From NCBI GenBank assembly GCA_963975935.1, contig CAXBIQ010000003.1, positions 211,943 to 275,942 of the forward strand: DNA of 64,000 nt. Direction: 5' to 3'. The position numbers were made by a program, and so were the translations under genes. Source of the DNA: Planktosalinus sp963975935 (lineage in GTDB: Bacteria > Bacteroidota > Bacteroidia > Flavobacteriales > Flavobacteriaceae). Every line of letters begins with the position of its first letter. Position 1 is the first letter of the stretch. Positions 24,400 through 33,088 of the stretch are shown in pieces. Below the pieces are notes generated by a model, which was not told the DNA's origin, ran no database searches, and worked only from the letters and a program-made list of their open reading frames with translations.

Positions 24400-27300
24400 T
24401 TATGTTTTTGGTAACTGAATAGTGAATGTAGCACCTTCATTTGCAACACTCTTCACGCTCAAGTCTCCACCGTGGGCTTTCACAATATCATAAGATAAGG
24501 ATAATCCCAATCCGGTGCCTTTACCTGTGGGTTTGGTGGTAAAGAAGGGTTGAAATATTTTGTCTTTAATGTGTTCCGGAATACCCTTGCCGTTGTCTTC
24601 CACGGAAATATACAACTTGTTATTTAATTTTTTGGTGCTTACTGAAACTGTGGGTTCATAATTATCGGGTTGTTGAATCTTTTTTTCGCTTACAGCATAG
24701 AAGCCGTTAGTAATGAGATTAAGAATAACCCTCCCGATATCTTGCGGAACAATTTCTATTTTTTCCAGGGATTCATCAAAATGGGTGTTTAAGATTGCGT
24801 TGAACGATTTGTCTTTGGCTCTTAGACCGTGGTAGGCGAGACGAAGATATTCATCACATAGTGCATTAATATCAGTGGATACCTTTATTCCACTACTGCT
24901 GCGGCTATGTTGCAGCATTCCTTTTACAATGCCATCGGCACGCTTGCCGTGGTGGTTGATTTTTTCGAGATTCTCAATCACATCTTTCAGGAGGGCTTTC
25001 ACTTCTTCCATATCGCCATTTTGAAGTTCTTCAAGCATTTCATCAATGAGCTCCTTACTGACTTCAGAGAAATTATTGACAAAATTCAACGGATTTTGAA
25101 TTTCGTGGGCAATGCCTGCCGTAAGCTCACCCAGTGACGCCATTTTTTCTGATTGGATGAGTTGCGATTGGGTAGCTTGAAGGTCGGAAAGTGTTACCTC
25201 TAATCTTTGTTTTTCGGCAAGGAGTGCAGCGGCTTGCGTTTCAGATTGGGCAAGATCGGTATATCGCTGATAGGCAAATGTAAACACATTGCGAAAACGA
25301 CTCAGGATTGATTTTTGATGTTCGGGCAACACGCCAAAATTTGAAATTCCAATGGCACCTTTACCGAAAGCATACAGGATATAAGAGACACTATCAGTAT
25401 TGAGTAATCGGGGGTCATCTTTTTCTCCATTATTTCGTCGCATATCTATGAGGTCTTGTAATTGCTGTCCTTCTAAGACCATTTCAGAATACCCATCGGT
25501 TGTTGCAATAATATCTTCCAGCTGTTCTTTTAAAGTAGGGTCATCTTTATAGGACATTTGCGTTACCGTACCGCCCATTTCGTGTGAATAATCAAAATCT
25601 GAAAAGGTTAAACCATCGCCATTATCTATATCAATAATTGAGTTGCGGATATTCGTAAAGCCCAAAGCCAACAACTGTTCATACAACGCCTGGGCAACCT
25701 CGAGCATGTCATCAGATTTATTTAAACCAAGCGCAACGGAACGTACTTTTTCCAGTGAAGCTTCAATTTTTGCTTCCATGGCTTGTGCTTCGGCGTTTGC
25801 CATATCGGTATATCTTTTATAGGCGAATGTAAATACATTTCGAAAGCGTTTTAAAACCTTTTTTTGAGTATCGCTTAAAATTCCAAAATTGGAAATCCCA
25901 ATGGCACCGTTTCCAAAGGAATAGAGGTTATAGGTTAGATGATCGGTTTTGTGTAATCGTGGATCATCTTTTTCGCCATTTCTTATTCGTGTCTCAATGA
26001 GTTCTTCTAACTGTTTTCCTTTCAGTTCAATTTCAAAAAAGGCGTCATTACTGGATTGCACCTTTTTGATTTGTTGTTCAATAACAGGATCGCCATAGTA
26101 TGAAAACTCTGTAACAGCGCTTGACATATCGTGGGAATAGTCATAATCTAAAAATGTCTCTGTAGCGTCGTTGTGTATGTCTATTATCGCATTACGCATC
26201 TCTGTAAAGCCAAGCTCCAGTAATTGCTCGTATAGAACTTGAGCAATTTCCAGCATATCATCAGAATTTTTAAGGGAGAGTGCTACTGATCTCACTTTTT
26301 CAAGTGCCGCTTCAATTTTTGATTCCTGTGCTTGCGCTTCTGCATTCTTAAGATCTAAAAAGCGTGTATAGGCTTGTTCAAAGACTTTTGCAAATCGCGG
26401 AAGAATTTCAAGCGATTCAAAGGGTTGCAAGGCAGATACCAATATATACCCATTTTTGAAAGACGCACCATAATCAATTTCCCAGGCTGGCGCTTCGGGC
26501 ATTGGTGTGTTGTTCGACTCTAAATCTTTTAAAACTTTTTGTGCTGATGGTAAGTTGAAAATAGCATCAAAATGTTCCTTTATAAAATGCTCCGGAATTT
26601 CTACTGAAAACAGCTCTGTTCCTTTTTTCCATTCATCATATCGGTACTGATGAATATAATCCAGGTCCACAGGGACTATAAAAGGCGTCATCATGCCAGC
26701 ACCCGGAATACTGTGCCATTGTTCAACATGGCCCTCGTGTTTATCGCAAAAAACAATTCCCGTAGCAAATAAATCGCCATCAAAACGCCTTAATTGGGTG
26801 AACATTTCAGTGGTAACAGCACTAAAATCGGTGCTAGATTGCATCCCCATGGATTGGGATCTCACGCGCTCCAATGCCGCTTCTATTTGTGCTTCTTTGG
26901 CTTGTGCTTCTGCTTTTTGGAGATCGAGGAAGCGAGTGTAGGCTTGTTCGAAAACTTTTCCAAAGCGCATTAAAATAGCATTTTCCTCTTCAGAAAATGG
27001 AATGCCGTTAAAGTTTTCTATATATAATCCGACAGTATCTAATAGTACCGTTGAGATGGCCAAGCCTTCAAAGCCAAAATGGGTGGTTTTGGTTTCTTCA
27101 GGTAAATCCGGGATAAACTGAAACAGGTCTTTATAAAATTTATTTTTTTCTTCAAAACCTAATTGATTGGTAAAGAAATTTTGTCCTGTTTTCTTGGCTT
27201 CCATAAAGTTATTCCAATGTGCACAGTCAAAATAGGGCAATACAATCTTTGGAAATACAGCATTATGGTCGGCCAGCCAAATATGCATGTCTTCATTTTC

Positions 27301-27948
27301 TTTATAATCTAATATAAAACCGGCATGGTCAATAGCGACCTGCAAATGCACGAATTGGTCATAAACGACCTGGATAACTTCCTTGAGCTCATCACTTTTA
27401 TGCATAGCCATACTTCGGCTTCTTACACGTTCTATTGCTGCTTCAATTTCCAGTTCCCGCGTGCGTTCTTTGATTTTTTCTTCAAGCTCCAGATTCTTTC
27501 TTCGGAGACCCTCCATTGGCAAAGACTCTTCTTCAGACACATTTGAGTCCGGAGTGGAACCGTGAAAATGGGTGACCAGCCATTTTTCCTCAATTTTTTC
27601 CAGAATTGTTGAAAGTCGAGCCTTATAGCGGTAATCATTTTTCCGATCGTGCATTTGAAATTCTTCAACAATCAAATAGGACGCTCCATCTTGAAGGGAT
27701 TTGCTTAAAATAGGATTCCGGGTAATTTCAACAGGATGGTTTTTCAATTGTTCCGACTGGGTTTCGGCCATTTTTAATAAATCATGGATGCTCAAAAAGA
27801 ACTCATGGGCAGCTGTGCCATATCCTATGAAGGACTTATTTACAATTTTTTTGAGGTCTTCTAAAGGTTTACCGTAAAAGAAGATTTCAATCATTCTCTC
27901 ATAAACTGATTGTGCCTCAGTAATTTTATGTTTTTTTTCCATTTTCAT
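24400..27948 (-). CDS. Large cytosolic histidine kinase with NTF2-like head and four GAF-like repeats
   Basis: A 1182-residue kinase with no membrane segment. Residues about 10-135 form an NTF2/SnoaL-like domain, followed by a coiled linker. Four GAF-like sensor repeats follow, beginning near 168, 355, 545 and 727, each opened by a coiled E-A-A-x-E-x-V-R-S helix. The last two are close duplicates (both contain GEKDDPRL and GAIGISNFG). HisKA has acceptor His948, and the HATPase ends the protein. The kinase core is nearly the same as that of the downstream TPR kinase. The start overlaps a deletion-scar ORF by four bases. Confidence 0.9.
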   Translation of the reverse strand: MKMEKKHKITEAQSVYERMIEIFFYGKPLEDLKKIVNKSFIGYGTAAHEFFLSIHDLLKMAETQSEQLKNHPVEITRNPILSKSLQDGASYLIVEEFQMHDRKNDYRYKARLSTILEKIEEKWLVTHFHGSTPDSNVSEEESLPMEGLRRKNLELEEKIKERTRELEIEAAIERVRSRSMAMHKSDELKEVIQVVYDQFVHLQVAIDHAGFILDYKENEDMHIWLADHNAVFPKIVLPYFDCAHWNNFMEAKKTGQNFFTNQLGFEEKNKFYKDLFQFIPDLPEETKTTHFGFEGLAISTVLLDTVGLYIENFNGIPFSEEENAILMRFGKVFEQAYTRFLDLQKAEAQAKEAQIEAALERVRSQSMGMQSSTDFSAVTTEMFTQLRRFDGDLFATGIVFCDKHEGHVEQWHSIPGAGMMTPFIVPVDLDYIHQYRYDEWKKGTELFSVEIPEHFIKEHFDAIFNLPSAQKVLKDLESNNTPMPEAPAWEIDYGASFKNGYILVSALQPFESLEILPRFAKVFEQAYTRFLDLKNAEAQAQESKIEAALEKVRSVALSLKNSDDMLEIAQVLYEQLLELGFTEMRNAIIDIHNDATETFLDYDYSHDMSSAVTEFSYYGDPVIEQQIKKVQSSNDAFFEIELKGKQLEELIETRIRNGEKDDPRLHKTDHLTYNLYSFGNGAIGISNFGILSDTQKKVLKRFRNVFTFAYKRYTDMANAEAQAMEAKIEASLEKVRSVALGLNKSDDMLEVAQALYEQLLALGFTNIRNSIIDIDNGDGLTFSDFDYSHEMGGTVTQMSYKDDPTLKEQLEDIIATTDGYSEMVLEGQQLQDLIDMRRNNGEKDDPRLLNTDSVSYILYAFGKGAIGISNFGVLPEHQKSILSRFRNVFTFAYQRYTDLAQSETQAAALLAEKQRLEVTLSDLQATQSQLIQSEKMASLGELTAGIAHEIQNPLNFVNNFSEVSKELIDEMLEELQNGDMEEVKALLKDVIENLEKINHHGKRADGIVKGMLQHSRSSSGIKVSTDINALCDEYLRLAYHGLRAKDKSFNAILNTHFDESLEKIEIVPQDIGRVILNLITNGFYAVSEKKIQQPDNYEPTVSVSTKKLNNKLYISVEDNGKGIPEHIKDKIFQPFFTTKPTGKGTGLGLSLSYDIVKAHGGDLSVKSVANEGATFTIQLPKT

Positions 27949-28046
27949 TTTGTTGGAATTTCAATGGTGAACCTGGTGCCTGACTTTGTGCCTGGCAGTC
28001 CTTCATTGAGAATATTTTTGAGGATGTTTCTAAAGAATTTAATCAT
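27945..28046 (-). pseudogene. Fusion scar: DUF6090 head joined to a kinase tail
   Basis: A 33-residue reading frame begins with the DUF6090 head MIKFFRNI and, after about 16 residues, switches to a typical histidine-kinase C-terminus (SGTRFTIEIP) and stops. The stop overlaps the ATG of the large kinase by four bases, as genuine operon neighbours do here. The simplest reading is a deletion that removed most of a DUF6090 gene and most of another kinase, leaving the ends fused. It lies next to a REP-associated transposase element. Confidence 0.7.
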
Positions 28047-28708
28047 TGATTTTACTTTAATTTGTCCCGTTAGGGACTTTATCTCGGTAGCATTTTATGT
28101 GTTTAATTTGTTTTTTGTGCCTTTAGGTACAACATATATTATAGCACAGATTTTAAAATATAGCGTTCATCAAATTCAATATTGAATTCTTTTAATAATT
28201 GTAAATATTCCTCTTTGAATGTTTTTGATTTATGATGAAGCTCCTGGTTTTTGATGTAATTGATCACATTGGGCACCTCAGATTTGGAATATGAGAATGC
28301 ACCAAAACCAGACTGCCACGAAAATTTTCCATTCACAAATCCTTTATTGTTTATCCATTTTGATGAATCTTGTTTTACCTGTTTCATCAAATCTGAAAGA
28401 GATTGCGTGGGTCGCATCCCAAATAGAATATGAATGTGGTCAGGCATTCCGTTTATCTGCAATACTTTATGATTGTTGTTTTGGATAATGCCCGTGATGT
28501 ATTTATACAATTCGTCCTTCCATTCATTTTTGATAAGGCTTTGTCTGTCTTGTACCGCAAAAACTGTCTGAATATGTATTTGTGTATAGGTGTTTGCCAT
28601 AAAAGCGTATTTATATGTCGTACCTAAAGGCACGAGGGTTTGATGTTGTATGTTTTCTATCTACCAATAGGTTGTCCCTAACGGGACATAAAATGGTTTT
28701 GTTAATCA
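28047..28708 (-). mobile_element. REP-associated transposase element, copy 1
   Basis: A 662-base element. Its ends are imperfect inverted repeats (left TGATTTTAC, right TGATTAAC on the other strand). Subterminal palindromes are present on both sides: GTCCCGTTAGGGAC (28064-28077 and 28674-28687) and GTGCCTTTAGGTAC (28117-28130 and 28620-28633). It contains one Y1 transposase gene and no accessory gene. A nearly identical copy is at 31078-31737. It abuts the DUF6090 remnant at 28704-28805. Confidence 0.75.
28139..28600 (-). CDS. Y1 (HUH) transposase, REP-associated/IS200-like, copy 1
   Basis: A 153-residue single-strand transposase. The HUH motif is His55-x-His57 (MPDHIHILF) and the catalytic Tyr is Y115 in the NYIKNQELHH helix. 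The start is set at 28600 (MANTYTQIH); the longer frame reads through a REP palindrome and is unlikely to be translated. Stand-alone genes of this type with flanking palindromes are REP-associated tyrosine transposases, which move REP-like hairpins. Sequence matches the copy at 31170-31631 exactly over the coding region, as far as I can see. Confidence 0.92.
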   Translation of the reverse strand: MANTYTQIHIQTVFAVQDRQSLIKNEWKDELYKYITGIIQNNNHKVLQINGMPDHIHILFGMRPTQSLSDLMKQVKQDSSKWINNKGFVNGKFSWQSGFGAFSYSKSEVPNVINYIKNQELHHKSKTFKEEYLQLLKEFNIEFDERYILKSVL

Positions 28709-28805
28709 CGACTAAGAGTATTTCGCTAATGGCGTAAAAGAAATAATTTCGAACCTTTGACTGCTCGATGAGTTTTTTACGGATAGTTCGAAAGAATTTT
28801 ATCAT
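28704..28805 (-). pseudogene. DUF6090 gene truncated by the transposase element
   Basis: The first 34 codons of a DUF6090 gene (MIKFFRTIRKKLIE...ISEILLVVI) are intact and then stop matching exactly at the end of the transposase element. The start overlaps the stop of the upstream DUF6090 gene by four bases, so this was the next gene in the array. The rest of the gene is not on the other side of the element. Confidence 0.75.
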
Positions 28806-29527
28806 TCGGTTTTGTTTAATATGTTATCCAATTCTTCTTGAAGATTGGTTAAATATTCAATTGAATAATTTAGTAAAGGGACATAATTATTATAGGTTTG
28901 TTGATATACAGAAATCACCCGATTTCTATAGACTTTGTTGTTTAAGAAATAATCATGCAATTCGTAACTGCCCACATCCTGCATAATAGTATTATTAATC
29001 CATTCCGGATACCAATCATAATGGTCTCTCATATAATCTGAATGGTCTCTTACTTCGTTTGAAATTCTATTTTCAATATTTAGCATCGTATTTTCCATAA
29101 TGTCATAGATATTGATGATTTTGAGTGTTAAACTATCCTTGTTTTGCAATTCTCTTAATTGGTTAACACCGGTTTTGTTTAAAATGGTTCTTGAATTATT
29201 CCCTAATAATCTTGACAATCCTTGATCTAATAATTCAGGTGTTATTGAGTCGTGAAGCACTTTCTTAAAAACAGCTTGCCGTTCATCATTGAACTCTAAA
29301 TTTTTGATGAGTTGTTTCTTATCATTTTCCATATCAACGTAAATCAAACTGTAGATATTTAGAAGCCTATTTTCTTCTTTGCGATTTTCATTCCAATTAT
29401 TGATCGATAAGGCAATCAAAATCCCAATAACCACAAGTACAATCTCACCAATGGCGTATTTAAAATACCTGGTGGTTTTGCCTTCATTGAGAAGGTTTAT
29501 ACGGATGTTTCGGAAGAATTTTATCAT
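28802..29527 (-). CDS. DUF6090 family membrane protein
   Basis: A 241-residue protein with a basic amphipathic head (MIKFFRNIRINLLNEGKT). A single membrane helix with the family motif YAIGEIVLVVIGILIALSINNWNE (split here by its variable positions) spans about residues 26-46, and an extracytoplasmic helical domain follows. The domain (50-240) shows long heptad-like helices and no catalytic motif. Function unknown. It overlaps its two neighbours by four bases each, so it lies in a tightly coupled array of DUF6090 paralogues. Confidence 0.85.
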   Translation of the reverse strand: MIKFFRNIRINLLNEGKTTRYFKYAIGEIVLVVIGILIALSINNWNENRKEENRLLNIYSLIYVDMENDKKQLIKNLEFNDERQAVFKKVLHDSITPELLDQGLSRLLGNNSRTILNKTGVNQLRELQNKDSLTLKIINIYDIMENTMLNIENRISNEVRDHSDYMRDHYDWYPEWINNTIMQDVGSYELHDYFLNNKVYRNRVISVYQQTYNNYVPLLNYSIEYLTNLQEELDNILNKTE

Positions 29528-30306
29528 AACTGTTCTTGTTCAATAGTTTTAAGTGTAGAATTAATTCTATCTATCAATTCTTCTAACCAAGCTTGTTCTA
29601 CCATAGATTGCACATAATATTTGTGAAGCAGTTCATAAGTTTGGGGTTCTTTTAAATACAAGCTTAATGCTTCATCATCCAAAACAAATTCCGGGTGTGT
29701 TATAAGATCTGTATCTGGATAGTATATAGTATGAAGACGCTGTAAAGAGTTTAGCCTAATAACTAAATTTGACCAGTCGTCTTGAAATGTCAAAGATGAT
29801 ATTTCTATAAATTTACTGTAATTAGTGATTAAGGTCTCATAATCTGTAAGTGATGTTGTGATATTTTCGGATAATAAACTAAACCTACCCGAGGATTTTG
29901 CACTACTTAATCTAGAGTTATTTAGTGCTGCAGCTGGAAATGTAAATACACTTGTAGTATGGGTTTTAAGACTGTCTATGGGTTTATTTGTAGGTGCGCC
30001 CGCTGAAAAATTTAGGACTTCAATAAGTTTTTTGTTAAGATATTTTAATCGGTTTGTTCTTCTAGTAAACTGCATCAAATTTTCATTGAGTTCTTGTTTT
30101 AGATTTGTAATTAACGTTGTCTGTTCTTTTTTTAGTTGATGGTTTATATTTAGGTTATTAATCCAAAGCGCAATCAAAATACCAATCACCACAAGCACAA
30201 TTTCGCCAACGGCGTAAAGCAGATACCTGCCTGCCGGCGAGGCAGGTTTTCGAACATTGTCTTCTTCAATGAGTTTTTTGCGGATTTTTCTGAAGAATTT
30301 TATCAT
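29524..30306 (-). CDS. DUF6090 family membrane protein with an in-frame palindrome
   Basis: A 260-residue member of the array. The head (MIKFFRKIRKKLIEE) is followed by seven extra residues, KPASPAG, encoded within a 21-base GC-rich palindrome at 30226-30246, then the membrane helix YAVGEIVLVVIGILIALWINN. The rest is an extracytoplasmic helical domain. Relative to the paralogues, the insert lies between the amphipathic head and the membrane helix and keeps the reading frame. It overlaps the next gene by four bases and follows the previous one by 12. Confidence 0.85.
   Translation of the reverse strand: MIKFFRKIRKKLIEEDNVRKPASPAGRYLLYAVGEIVLVVIGILIALWINNLNINHQLKKEQTTLITNLKQELNENLMQFTRRTNRLKYLNKKLIEVLNFSAGAPTNKPIDSLKTHTTSVFTFPAAALNNSRLSSAKSSGRFSLLSENITTSLTDYETLITNYSKFIEISSLTFQDDWSNLVIRLNSLQRLHTIYYPDTDLITHPEFVLDDEALSLYLKEPQTYELLHKYYVQSMVEQAWLEELIDRINSTLKTIEQEQL
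30226..30246. repeat. REP-like palindrome inside a DUF6090 gene
   Basis: A 21-base near-palindrome starting CCTGCCTGCC and ending GAGGCAGG. It adds seven codons in frame between the head and membrane helix of the DUF6090 gene. The paralogues at 28802 and 30319 lack it. A matching 14-base core (TACCTGCCTGCCGG) recurs in reverse complement at 61441-61454. Confidence 0.75.
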
Positions 30307-30318
30307 TGGATAGTTATT

Positions 30319-31077
30319 TTAATTTTGTTCTTTATTGATGTCATCAATGATATCTTTCGCAAGTTTTATGGTGTTTGAATAGAAATCTAAAATTAATGTC
30401 GATTGATATCTTCTATTCATTATCATTACCTCTAATTGCTTGTTACTTATTACACTTTGTAAATCAATATTCTCCAGTGTTCTTGGGTCGTCTTTATAAA
30501 ATTCAGCTTGTCGATGCCACGGATTTTTTTTGTTCCATATCCAATAATAGTGTTCTTTTACGTAAGGTTCATACATTGTTTTGATTTCAGTATTGGCATT
30601 CAATTCTCTACTTTTTAACTGTTCGAGATATCTGTAATAATTCAATATTTTGTTTTGAAGGTTTTCATCAATAAATGCCATACTATTAGAATTTAGCAGT
30701 GCATTTAATCCGCTTTCATTAACTTCTATGTTTCGCTCAAACATCAGATAAATGAGATACATTTGAATATTATTATCAACAGGTTTTAGCGTTTTAAATT
30801 GGTTTAAAAAGTCGTTTGCGTAATCTATTGTAGTTTGTGTTTCCGATAACAACATTTCAGCCTGTAGAATATCATCTTGCAGATTAAGCTTTATTGTTTT
30901 TAAATGTTTCTCCGCTTGAGAAATACTGTTTTCTCGCTCATTCCAATTATTAATTTGTAGCGCGATTAAAATACCAATCACCACCAGGATTATTTCGCCA
31001 ATGGCATATTTAAAATATCTGGTAGTTTTTCCTTCATTGAGAAGGTTTTTGCGGATGTTGCGGAAGAATTTAATCAT
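30319..31077 (-). CDS. DUF6090 family membrane protein
   Basis: A 252-residue first gene of the DUF6090 array. It has the usual amphipathic head (MIKFFRNIRKNLLNEGKTTRY), the membrane helix YAIGEIILVVIGILIALQINNWNE (variable positions aside) and a 200-residue helical extracytoplasmic domain. The first 45 codons are almost the same as in the other members, while the rest is much more divergent. The second transposase element begins one base before its start codon, so its native promoter has probably been replaced or moved. Confidence 0.85.
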   Translation of the reverse strand: MIKFFRNIRKNLLNEGKTTRYFKYAIGEIILVVIGILIALQINNWNERENSISQAEKHLKTIKLNLQDDILQAEMLLSETQTTIDYANDFLNQFKTLKPVDNNIQMYLIYLMFERNIEVNESGLNALLNSNSMAFIDENLQNKILNYYRYLEQLKSRELNANTEIKTMYEPYVKEHYYWIWNKKNPWHRQAEFYKDDPRTLENIDLQSVISNKQLEVMIMNRRYQSTLILDFYSNTIKLAKDIIDDINKEQN

Positions 31078-31737
31078 TGATTTTACTTTAATTTGTCCCG
31101 TTAGGGACTTTATCTCGGTAGCATTTTATGTGTTTAATTTGTTTTTTGTGCCTTTAGGTACAACATATATTATAGCACAGATTTTAAAATATAGCGTTCA
31201 TCAAATTCAATATTGAATTCTTTTAATAATTGTAAATATTCCTCTTTGAATGTTTTTGATTTATGATGAAGCTCCTGGTTTTTGATGTAATTGATCACAT
31301 TGGGCACCTCAGATTTGGAATATGAGAATGCACCAAAACCAGACTGCCACGAAAATTTTCCATTCACAAATCCTTTATTGTTTATCCATTTTGATGAATC
31401 TTGTTTTACCTGTTTCATCAAATCTGAAAGAGATTGCGTGGGTCGCATCCCAAATAGAATATGAATGTGGTCAGGCATTCCGTTTATCTGCAATACTTTA
31501 TGATTGTTGTTTTGGATAATGCCCGTGATGTATTTATACAATTCGTCCTTCCATTCATTTTTGATAAGGCTTTGTCTGTCTTGTACCGCAAAAACTGTCT
31601 GAATATGTATTTGTGTATAGGTGTTTGCCATAATAACGTATTTATATGTCGTACCTAAAGGCACGAGGGTTTGATTTTGTTTTTTCTTTCTACCAAGATA
31701 AAGTCCCTAACGGGACATAAAATGGTTTTGTTAATCA
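31078..31737 (-). mobile_element. REP-associated transposase element, copy 2
   Basis: Second copy of the 660-base element, with the same end sequences and subterminal palindromes as 28047-28708. Differences are confined mostly to the spacer between the palindromes on the right side and to a few bases upstream of the transposase start. It lies between the first DUF6090 gene and the amino-acid permease stop codon. Confidence 0.75.
31170..31631 (-). CDS. Y1 (HUH) transposase, REP-associated/IS200-like, copy 2
   Basis: Identical in coding content to the copy at 28139-28600: 153 residues, HUH at His55/His57 and catalytic Tyr115. The start is at 31631. Two identical copies 3 kb apart point to recent duplication or movement, and the DUF6090 array between them could be lost or amplified by recombination between them. 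Confidence 0.92.
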   Translation of the reverse strand: MANTYTQIHIQTVFAVQDRQSLIKNEWKDELYKYITGIIQNNNHKVLQINGMPDHIHILFGMRPTQSLSDLMKQVKQDSSKWINNKGFVNGKFSWQSGFGAFSYSKSEVPNVINYIKNQELHHKSKTFKEEYLQLLKEFNIEFDERYILKSVL

Positions 31738-33042
31738 TCACATTTGTTTGTGCTTTGTTATTTTTTTATTGATAAAATATACAATGGTTAACAGAACAGT
31801 CACTATTAGTGTACCTATAGCTTCAGCAGCGGTCATTTTTGATAGAAAGAAGATGATAATCCCCGAGGATAAGATTGGAACAGTAAAGCCACCCGGAATT
31901 TTAAATTCGCCGGGTTTTGATTTTTTTGTAAACCGCAGCTTGATGACCGCCAGTGAAACACCCAGGTATTGTAATAAAATTCCGCCGGTGGCGATTACAG
32001 CCAGCGTTTCAAAACTTCCTAAAGCTGCAATGATAAAACCTACACAGGCATAGGTTAGGATGGCCAGATGGGGTGTTTTAAATTTGGAATGAACAGTGCC
32101 AAACGCCTTCACCGGAATCACCCGGTCTCTGGACAAGGCGTACAAAATGCGGGGCATGTTTAAAATAGCGCCACTCAAATAGCCAAACATGGAAACAGCC
32201 GCACCGGCAGTTAAAATTATAAATCCGGTATGGCCAAAAATAGCTTTGGCGGTCTCAGCAAGGGGTGCTTTTTGGTCTGCCAGCGCATCACCCAGTACGC
32301 CCTGAGCAACCAGTTGAATGAGGATATAGATGATCAATACCGCAATGATTCCTATAAAAATAGACTTCGGTATGTTTTTGTTGGGCTTTTTAACTTCGCC
32401 GCTTACATTCAGGCCTGTTTCACCGCCAATAAAAGCAAAAAACAGGATAAGAGAAGTAGCTCCCAACTGCTCAAAACCGGGGAAAGTTTCTATGGATATG
32501 TTGGCCATAGAAACTTTGGGTAACCCTAAAACAATGAGTAATAGCAGTGGGAGGATTTTGGCAATGACTAAAAATTTGATCAGGCCAACCCCTTGCTTGA
32601 CGCCTAAAATATTGATAAAAGCCAAGCCAAAGAAAACAACAAAAAGAAAGAATAATCTAACCACTTCAGACTCAAATACCGGAAATGCGGCTGCCAATAT
32701 GTTCACAAGCGCGTTTGAAACAGCGGCATCGGCCAATAAAACTGCGGCGAGGTATAAGTTTCCGGATAAAAAGCCCGCATAGTTGCCAAAAGCCGTTTCA
32801 ATATAGGTATAAAGTCCCCCTGTGGTGGTTATTTTGCTTCCCGCTTCGGCAAAACAAAGCATAATCAAGGCAATCAAAATGCCGCAAACCAAATAGGCAA
32901 AAACGCCTGAAGCCCCCATAGCAGAGGCTACAATGGCCGGTAACACAAAAATTCCCGAACCGATGATGACGTTGACAATGTTTGATGACAGCCCAAACAC
33001 ACCAATGGTGCGGAGCAAATTTTCTTGTTTATTGATTTGCAT
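31738..33042 (-). CDS. APC family amino acid permease
   Basis: A 434-residue integral membrane protein with about 12 helices. The APC hallmark, an unwound glycine-rich first helix (NVIIGSGIFVLPAIVASAMG), is at residues 20-40. The second conserved region (FFAFIGGETGLNVSGEVKKPNKNIPKS in variable context) is near 205-235. Substrate is an amino acid or amine, exchanged or co-transported with protons, and cannot be fixed from sequence. The stop codon directly abuts the right end of the transposase element at 31737. Confidence 0.92.
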   Translation of the reverse strand: MQINKQENLLRTIGVFGLSSNIVNVIIGSGIFVLPAIVASAMGASGVFAYLVCGILIALIMLCFAEAGSKITTTGGLYTYIETAFGNYAGFLSGNLYLAAVLLADAAVSNALVNILAAAFPVFESEVVRLFFLFVVFFGLAFINILGVKQGVGLIKFLVIAKILPLLLLIVLGLPKVSMANISIETFPGFEQLGATSLILFFAFIGGETGLNVSGEVKKPNKNIPKSIFIGIIAVLIIYILIQLVAQGVLGDALADQKAPLAETAKAIFGHTGFIILTAGAAVSMFGYLSGAILNMPRILYALSRDRVIPVKAFGTVHSKFKTPHLAILTYACVGFIIAALGSFETLAVIATGGILLQYLGVSLAVIKLRFTKKSKPGEFKIPGGFTVPILSSGIIIFFLSKMTAAEAIGTLIVTVLLTIVYFINKKITKHKQM

Positions 33043-33088
33043 TTTTTAGTTTTTTGCTTGGTTTGTAACTTGAGAAAATTGGTAAAAA

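Noticed and set aside
27910..28185. Plus-strand frame across the fusion scar and transposase element
   Set aside because: It is the reverse of the DUF6090/kinase scar and of the REP palindromes (its CPVRD and VPLGTTY segments come from the hairpins), so it is not coding.
28802..31077. DUF6090 array as a toxin or immunity cassette
   Set aside because: The amphipathic head and single membrane helix could suggest membrane toxins, but no antitoxin-like partner or toxin motif is seen, and the family is common and conserved in Flavobacteriia. Left as function unknown.
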